Source of the DNA: Geothermovivens sp964644845 | Lineage (GTDB): Bacteria > Zhuqueibacterota > Zhuqueibacteria > Oleimicrobiales > Geothermoviventaceae | Reading direction: 5' to 3' | Length of the DNA stretch: 11,831 nucleotides | Assembly: GCA_964644845.1 (NCBI GenBank) | Contig: CAZXXS010000025.1 | Location: 1-11,831, forward strand | Shown: in pieces, positions 7,649 through 11,831 of the stretch | How the letters are laid out: each line of letters opens with the position of its first letter | How positions within the stretch are numbered: position 1 is the first letter of the stretch | Position numbers and translations under genes: made by a program | Notes under the pieces: generated by a model | Seen by the model: the letters and a program-made list of their open reading frames with translations, nothing else | Database searches by the model: none | What the model was told of the DNA's origin: nothing

Positions 7649-9382
7649 ATGATTCTCTCCGTCAAACGAGCTTTCCCGTGGCTTCTCACGACCGTGGCAT
7701 TTTTCCTCAGCAGCGCGGGTGTCGTGCTGGCACAGTCGGACCCCTTCACGCAGGTTACCCAGGGCGACATCGTGAACGACGGCGGCGGTTCCATCGGTTG
7801 CGCCTGGGGCGACTACGACGGGGATGGCCACCAGGATCTTTTCGTGGCCAACGGCTACGCCCTCGCCAATTTTCTTTACAAAGGTAACGGCGATGGAACG
7901 TTCACCAAGATCACAAGTGGCGACATCGTGACGGATGCCACCTACTCGGCTGCTTGCACGTGGGGCGATTACGACAACGACGGGGATCTGGATCTGTACG
8001 TGACGAACTCCGGCGGTTTGTCACCCGAGGCCAATTTTCTCTACCGCAACAACGGGGACGGGACGTTTACCAAGGTCACCTCTGGTGCTCCTGTGGAAGA
8101 TGTGGAGGCGTCCGCCGGTTGTGCCTGGGGCGACTGGACAGGTGACAATTTCCTCGATCTGATTGTGGCGAACGGGTCTTTTCTTAGCGCCGGGCGCAAC
8201 AGCCTCTACAACAACAACGGTGATGGCACCTTCACGAAAGTGACGTCCGGAGATGTGGTCTCGGAAGACGGAAATTGGTCCGGTGTTGCCTGGGCGGATT
8301 TCGACAACGATGGCGACCTGGATTTGTTCATCTGTCGTGACAGCAACCAGAACAACGCGCTGTTCATGAACGACGGGGCGGGCAATCTGGTGAAGGTCAC
8401 GAGCGGCGACATCGTTTCTGACGGCGGGGAGTCTCAGGGGGCGAGCTGGGGCGACTACGACAACGACGGCTACCTTGACCTGTTTGTGGCCAACTGGGAC
8501 CAGCAGAACAACTGCCTCTACCACAACAACGGAGATGGCACGTTCACCAAGATTACCACAGGGCCGGTTGTCAACGACGGTGGTTACTCAATCGGAAGCG
8601 CGTGGGCTGACATCGACAACGACGGAGACCTCGACCTTTTTGTCGCCAACGACGGAGACAATCCGGCGTTTCTCTACTTCAACAACGGCGACGGGACATT
8701 CACTCGCGACGAAACAAGCATCGCTGTCGATTCCACAAACTTCGGCAAAGGGGTGGCCTTTGCCGACATCGACGAGGACGGAGACCTTGACCTCTTTGTG
8801 GCAAGGGACGGAGACAACCGCCTGTACCTGAACAACGGCACGAGCAATCACTGGATCAACATTCACCTTGTGGGCACAACATCGAACCCGGCAGCGATTG
8901 GTGCCAAAGTCCGCCTGAAAGCGACTATCGGCGGTGCCGAGGTGTGGCAGCTGCGCGAGATCTCAGGCCAGACGGGCTCCGCTTCGCAGAGCAGTCTGAA
9001 CGCTCATTTTGGACTGGGCGGCGCAACCGTTGTGGATTCGATTCGCGTGGAGTGGCCGTCGGGAATCGTGCAGGTTCTGACCGGTGTTGGTGTGGATCAG
9101 TTTCTGACGATTACGGAGTCCGAAGGGGGAATTCTTGGTGATGTGAATGGCGACGACCTGGCCAATTCCACGGATGCCTTGATCATTCTGTCTTGCGACG
9201 TGGGGATCGACGTGTCTCAGTACTGCCCGATGAACTGCGGCGACTGCAATGCAGACACCTACGTGAATTCAACGGACGCACTGATCATTCTCTCGTACGA
9301 TGTTGGCATTGATGTGCCCTACGATGTTGGGCAGCCGGGGTGTCCCTCGAATGTTCAACCTTGCTCCGGTTGCAACCCGTGA
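7649..9382 (+). CDS. Secreted FG-GAP/VCBS propeller protein with UnbV domain and C-terminal dockerin
   Basis: The product has 577 residues. Signal peptide: basic MILSVKR, a hydrophobic core, and cleavage likely after VLA at 28. Residues about 35-399 hold seven units of roughly 50-56 residues with the pattern GDIVxDGG..GxAWGDYDNDGDLDLFVAN...LYxNNGDGTFTK, the size of a complete seven-blade integrin-alpha-like propeller with DxDxDGxxD calcium loops. The third unit has a degenerate loop (WTGDNFLD). Residues 400-492 form an ASPIC/UnbV domain (NHWINIHL ... HFGLGG ... VEWPSGIVQVL). Residues 495-577 are a dockerin. There is no enzyme domain, so adhesion, binding or scaffolding is the likely role. There is no T9SS tail; surface retention probably depends on the dockerin. 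It lies 86 bp upstream of a cohesin-like gene on the same strand and may share its transcript. Confidence 0.92.
   Translation: MILSVKRAFPWLLTTVAFFLSSAGVVLAQSDPFTQVTQGDIVNDGGGSIGCAWGDYDGDGHQDLFVANGYALANFLYKGNGDGTFTKITSGDIVTDATYSAACTWGDYDNDGDLDLYVTNSGGLSPEANFLYRNNGDGTFTKVTSGAPVEDVEASAGCAWGDWTGDNFLDLIVANGSFLSAGRNSLYNNNGDGTFTKVTSGDVVSEDGNWSGVAWADFDNDGDLDLFICRDSNQNNALFMNDGAGNLVKVTSGDIVSDGGESQGASWGDYDNDGYLDLFVANWDQQNNCLYHNNGDGTFTKITTGPVVNDGGYSIGSAWADIDNDGDLDLFVANDGDNPAFLYFNNGDGTFTRDETSIAVDSTNFGKGVAFADIDEDGDLDLFVARDGDNRLYLNNGTSNHWINIHLVGTTSNPAAIGAKVRLKATIGGAEVWQLREISGQTGSASQSSLNAHFGLGGATVVDSIRVEWPSGIVQVLTGVGVDQFLTITESEGGILGDVNGDDLANSTDALIILSCDVGIDVSQYCPMNCGDCNADTYVNSTDALIILSYDVGIDVPYDVGQPGCPSNVQPCSGCNP
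7760..8840 (+). repeat. Seven FG-GAP/VCBS units, visible as DNA repeats
   Basis: Seven in-frame units of about 150-170 bp each encode one propeller blade. Near-identical DNA such as AACGGCGATGG and ACGTTCACCAAG recurs at the blade ends, for example near 7886, 8052, 8214, 8526 and 8682. Units 4 and 7 depart most at these blade ends. The repeats reflect duplication inside the gene rather than a mobile element. Confidence 0.8.
9131..9379 (+). other. Dockerin module of the FG-GAP/UnbV protein, with altered calcium loops
   Basis: The module is about 85% identical to the module at 4141-4392 by eye (12 differences in 81 aligned residues), including both helices, NSTD in each loop and the Cys-rich tail. 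The loops read DVNGDDLANSTD and DCNADTYVNSTD: the calcium ligand positions 1, 3, 5, 9 and 12 are kept, but the usual Gly at position 6 is Asp in the first and Thr in the second. An extra Cys sits in the second loop. It probably binds the same partner as the other dockerin, possibly with different calcium dependence. Confidence 0.8.
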
Positions 9383-9427
9383 TGCGCAGATCCTTGCGAA
9401 TGGCGACCAGCTTTTTTGGTGTGGGGA

Positions 9428-9444
9428 CCCCAACGAAGTTGGGG
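9428..9444 (+). promoter_or_regulatory. Hairpin just upstream of the cohesin-like gene
   Basis: CCCCAAC (9428-9434) pairs perfectly with GTTGGGG (9438-9444) around a GAA loop. It lies between a T6 run (starting about 9412) and the strong ribosome binding site at 9455. It could weakly terminate transcription from the dockerin gene, stabilise a processed mRNA end, or influence translation. No riboswitch class was recognised. Confidence 0.4.
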
Positions 9445-9454
9445 AATGAACCGT

Positions 9455-9462
9455 AAGGGAGG
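9455..9462 (+). promoter_or_regulatory. Strong ribosome binding site of the cohesin/T9SS gene
   Basis: AAGGGAGG ends 6 bases before ATG 9469. It is the best Shine-Dalgarno match in the window, consistent with strong expression of the putative anchor relative to its neighbours. Confidence 0.65.
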
Positions 9463-9468
9463 AAAACC

Positions 9469-10257
9469 ATGCGACGCTGTTGGCTTTGTGGGGTTGTCGT
9501 GGCGCTGGCATTGAGCTGTTGGGAAGTCGCTTTTGCGGGTCAGATCGAAGCATCTGCGAGTCCAGATCTGAGCGCAGTGAAGCCGGGCCAGGAGATTCAC
9601 GTTCCGGTCATCATTGACATGACGAACATGCCGGAGAAGCTGGGCAGTTTCACCGGCAAACTGCAGTGGGACCCCAGTGTGCTTCGCTACCTGGGCTACC
9701 GTGCTGGCGCAAATAGCTCGTTTCGCACCTTGGTGGTAAACAGCAAGAAAACAAATCGGGGACAGCTGATTTTCGCCGGGGCCAATCCGTACGGGGCCGA
9801 AGGCAAGGCAGAGGTGTTGAACGTTACGTTCAAAGTCATTGGAAAAACGGGAAGTAGCAGCCCGCTGCAACTTACCTTCACAGCCATGGCCGCGGCTTAC
9901 ACGTTTCACAACTTGCTACCGTACGTTCACGCCACGACGACCGCGGTCGGGCAGGATGTCCAGGTCGGCGAACTGCCCAAAAAGTTCGGCCTTTCGCCGA
10001 ACTATCCGAATCCATTCAACCCGTCGACTGAGATCGTTTACGAACTACCCCGTAGCGCGAAGGTTGAGCTGGTAGTTTACAACCAGGTGGGCCAAAAGAT
10101 TCGGACGCTTGTGGAGGGCAAACGTGCGGCCGGGCGTTACGTCGTGAAATGGGACGGTCGTGACGACAGTGGAAGGATTGTGCCGGGTGGCATTTACGTC
10201 TGTAAGATGGTGGCCGGCGACTTTCGTGCTCACACGAAGATGCTGTTCTTAAGATAG
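9469..10257 (+). CDS. Secreted cohesin-like protein with T9SS C-terminal sorting domain
   Basis: The product has 262 residues. Signal peptide 1-23 is cleaved after AFA. Residues about 24-170 form a single cohesin-like beta-sandwich: VKPGQEIHVPVIID opens it as in cohesins (PGxxVxVPV), GKLQWDPSVLRYLGY at about 63-77 matches the family's YDPxVL strand, and a hydrophobic VLNVTFKVIG strand follows. Residues 173-262 are a FlgD-like T9SS sorting domain with YPNPFNPST at 179 and GGIYVCKMVAGDF near the end. The expected role is a cell-surface receptor for dockerin-bearing proteins, such as the one ending 86 bp upstream. The domain could instead be a related cohesin-fold Ig-like module with another ligand. 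The CDS is certain, the sorting domain very likely, and the cohesin call moderate. Confidence 0.85.
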   Translation: MRRCWLCGVVVALALSCWEVAFAGQIEASASPDLSAVKPGQEIHVPVIIDMTNMPEKLGSFTGKLQWDPSVLRYLGYRAGANSSFRTLVVNSKKTNRGQLIFAGANPYGAEGKAEVLNVTFKVIGKTGSSSPLQLTFTAMAAAYTFHNLLPYVHATTTAVGQDVQVGELPKKFGLSPNYPNPFNPSTEIVYELPRSAKVELVVYNQVGQKIRTLVEGKRAAGRYVVKWDGRDDSGRIVPGGIYVCKMVAGDFRAHTKMLFLR

Positions 10258-10405
10258 TTCTAACCTACCATTAAGGGATAGAATTTGTGGCTGCAGAGAT
10301 GAGTGGGCAGGGCGTTAGATTTTAGTTGGAATTGTTCTTGATTGTGGAGTTCTTGTTTCCCGGCTCGTCGGGGCGGGTTGTGGTGATAGAAATGGAGATC
10401 TTGGA
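10258..10405. other. Short intergenic region between the two cohesin-like genes
   Basis: This 148-bp spacer has a visibly AT-richer stretch at about 10310-10360 than the flanking genes, which would fit a promoter for the downstream gene. No convincing promoter boxes or terminator stem were found. GGAG at 10394-10397 lies 8 bases before ATG 10406. Confidence 0.4.
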
Positions 10406-11831
10406 ATGGCAGCTTTGCGCGGAAAGATTCGTCGTGCGGGACTGATTGCGCTTGTCACAGCGGCGGCGGTGGGTGCTCTTGGACTGGGTTCGGCGCGAGC
10501 TCAGGACCAGGTAGTGGCTGAAGCCGTGCCGTCGGATGAGCGGCCGAGTGTAAGCCAGCAAATCGATGTGGCGGTGAACATCGACATGACGAACATGTCG
10601 TCGCCGAATGACAAGCTGGGGAGCTACACGGCTTCGCTCTCGTGGGACACGTCGGTGCTGCGGTACAAGGGCTACAGCGGAGGTACCACCAGTGGATTCG
10701 ACAGCCCCACCGTGAACGAAGCAGACACGGCCTCAGGTATCCTGCGGTTTTCGGACGCGTATGCGAACGGTGCGTCAGGAAAGGTGAATGTGATCCACGT
10801 TACCTTTGAAGCCGTCGGGTACGGACAGTCAGTTCTGGACCTTGAGTTTTCTGCGATGGCCGCGGCGTACACGTTCACAGATCTGCTGCCCTATTTGACG
10901 GTGAACGATGGAAATGTGGATGTCGCCACGTTGACCGTTACGTCCCCAAACGGTGGTGAAGACTGGCAGGCAGGCTCTACGCAGAGCATCACGTGGAGTA
11001 GTGGGGGAACCAGCGGGAACGTGAAGATCGAGTACTCAACGGACAACGGGACGAGCTGGACGACAGTCACCTCGAGTACAACCGACGACGGGAACTACAG
11101 CTGGACAATTCCAAACACGCCCTCGGACCAGTGCCTCGTCCGTGTAAGCGACACTGATGGCTACCCCTCCGACCAGAGCGACGCGGTGTTCACGATCTCG
11201 CCGGCGCCTTCTTTGACGGTGACTTCCCCGAACGGAGGTGAGGACTGGCAGGTGGGCTCCGTGCACGACATCACGTGGACGTCGAGCGGGACGAGCGGGA
11301 ATGTGAAGATCGAGTACTCGACGGACAACGGGACGAGCTGGAGTACGATCACGTCGAGCACGGCGGATGACGGGAGCTACTCGTGGACGGTTCCGGACAC
11401 GCCTTCGGACCAGTGTCTGGTGAAGGTGAGCGACACGGACGGGTCGCCCAGTGACGTTTCGGATGCGACCTTTACCATTTCTCCCGCGCCTTCGCTGACG
11501 GTGACTTCCCCGAACGGAGGTGAGGACTGGCAGGTTGGGTCGACGCACGACATCACGTGGACGTCGAGTGGGACGAGCGGGAATGTGAAGATTGAGTACT
11601 CAACGGACAACGGGACGAGCTGGACGACGATTACGTCGAGTACGGCGGACGACGGCAGCTACTCGTGGACAATTCCGGACACGCCGTCGGACCAGTGCCT
11701 AGTGAAGGTGAGTGACACCGACGGCAGCCCTTCTGATCAGAGCGACGCGGTCTTCACGATTTCCCCTGCGCCGTCTCTGACGGTGACCTCTCCGAACGGT
11801 GGCGAGGACTGGCAGGTGGGGTCGACGCACG
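10406..11831 (+). CDS. Secreted cohesin-like protein with tandem 94-residue Ig-like repeats (3' partial)
   Basis: The frame opens at ATG 10406 (GGAG 8 bp upstream) and runs off the window after 475 codons. Signal peptide 1-32: basic MAALRGKIRR, an Ala-rich core, cleavage after ARA. Residues about 48-170 are a cohesin-like domain paralogous to that of the preceding gene: both share IDMTNM, WDxSVLRYxGY and AMAAAYTF followed by LLPY. From residue 176 on come identical-length 94-residue repeats beginning LTVTSPNGGEDWQ and containing ITW, VKIEYSTDNGTSW and DDGxYSWTxP, which resembles the Kre9/KNH-like Ig family. Three full copies and the start of a fourth are visible. The repeats would make a long extracellular stalk. 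Whether it ends in a T9SS sorting domain cannot be seen. It is possibly a scaffold or a long-reach dockerin receptor; the function is inferred. Confidence 0.88.
   Translation, partial: MAALRGKIRRAGLIALVTAAAVGALGLGSARAQDQVVAEAVPSDERPSVSQQIDVAVNIDMTNMSSPNDKLGSYTASLSWDTSVLRYKGYSGGTTSGFDSPTVNEADTASGILRFSDAYANGASGKVNVIHVTFEAVGYGQSVLDLEFSAMAAAYTFTDLLPYLTVNDGNVDVATLTVTSPNGGEDWQAGSTQSITWSSGGTSGNVKIEYSTDNGTSWTTVTSSTTDDGNYSWTIPNTPSDQCLVRVSDTDGYPSDQSDAVFTISPAPSLTVTSPNGGEDWQVGSVHDITWTSSGTSGNVKIEYSTDNGTSWSTITSSTADDGSYSWTVPDTPSDQCLVKVSDTDGSPSDVSDATFTISPAPSLTVTSPNGGEDWQVGSTHDITWTSSGTSGNVKIEYSTDNGTSWTTITSSTADDGSYSWTIPDTPSDQCLVKVSDTDGSPSDQSDAVFTISPAPSLTVTSPNGGEDWQVGSTH
10931..11831 (+). repeat. Tandem 282-bp coding repeats, 3 complete copies plus a partial copy
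   Basis: Copies start at 10931, 11213, 11495 and 11777, so each period is exactly 282 bp (94 codons). Copies 2 and 3 are very similar in DNA, sharing tracts such as GACTTCCCCGAACGGAGGTG, whereas copy 1 is more diverged, for example ACCGTTACGTCCCCAAACGG at its start. This is the pattern expected from recent duplication or gene conversion toward the 3' side. The array continues beyond the window. Confidence 0.95.

Noticed and set aside
9411..9468. Possible riboswitch before the cohesin-like gene
   Set aside because: There is only one short hairpin, and no conserved core of any riboswitch class I know was matched. Kept as a hairpin only.
10931..11831. CRISPR array or other spaced repeat array
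   Set aside because: The repeats are 282 bp, contiguous, in frame and part of a coding sequence. No short repeat-spacer pattern exists.

Overview
The window looks like a chromosomal segment of an uncultured or little-studied Gram-negative bacterium of the FCB superphylum (Calditrichota, KSB1, Latescibacterota or Zixibacteria type). Two proteins end in C-terminal domains of the type IX secretion (T9SS) kind, with the YPNPFNP signature. Other proteins combine FG-GAP/VCBS propellers, ASPIC/UnbV domains and dockerin repeats. The sequence is moderately GC-rich. Species assignment is not possible from the sequence alone.

Layout. (1) Bases 1-4395 (+) hold the 3' part of a giant modular gene: SGNH esterase core, concanavalin-like module, FN3, second concanavalin-like module, a bacterial Ig-like domain apparently interrupted by a CBM6/35-like module, a seven-unit FG-GAP propeller, UnbV, and a dockerin. 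(2) Bases 4396-4809 are a convergent intergenic region with two clear hairpins, one being the probable shared terminator. (3) Bases 4810-6549 (-) encode a secreted seven-blade propeller protein with a T9SS sorting domain. (4) Bases 6550-7648 are a divergent non-coding stretch of about 1.1 kb. (5) Bases 7649-9382 (+) encode a secreted FG-GAP/UnbV protein ending in a dockerin almost identical to that of the first gene. (6) Bases 9469-10257 (+) encode a small secreted protein with a cohesin-like domain and a T9SS sorting domain. (7) Bases 10406 to the window end (+) encode a second secreted cohesin-like protein carrying exact 94-residue (282-bp) Ig-like tandem repeats, cut by the window edge.

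How it may work together. Two dockerin-bearing proteins lie beside two proteins with related cohesin-like domains, and one of the latter carries its own surface-sorting domain. The simplest reading is a small calcium-dependent cohesin-dockerin display system on the outer surface of a T9SS bacterium. In it, propeller proteins and an esterase would be held by a T9SS-anchored cohesin and perhaps by a long repeat-built stalk. The modules are seen in the sequence. The assembly itself is inference.
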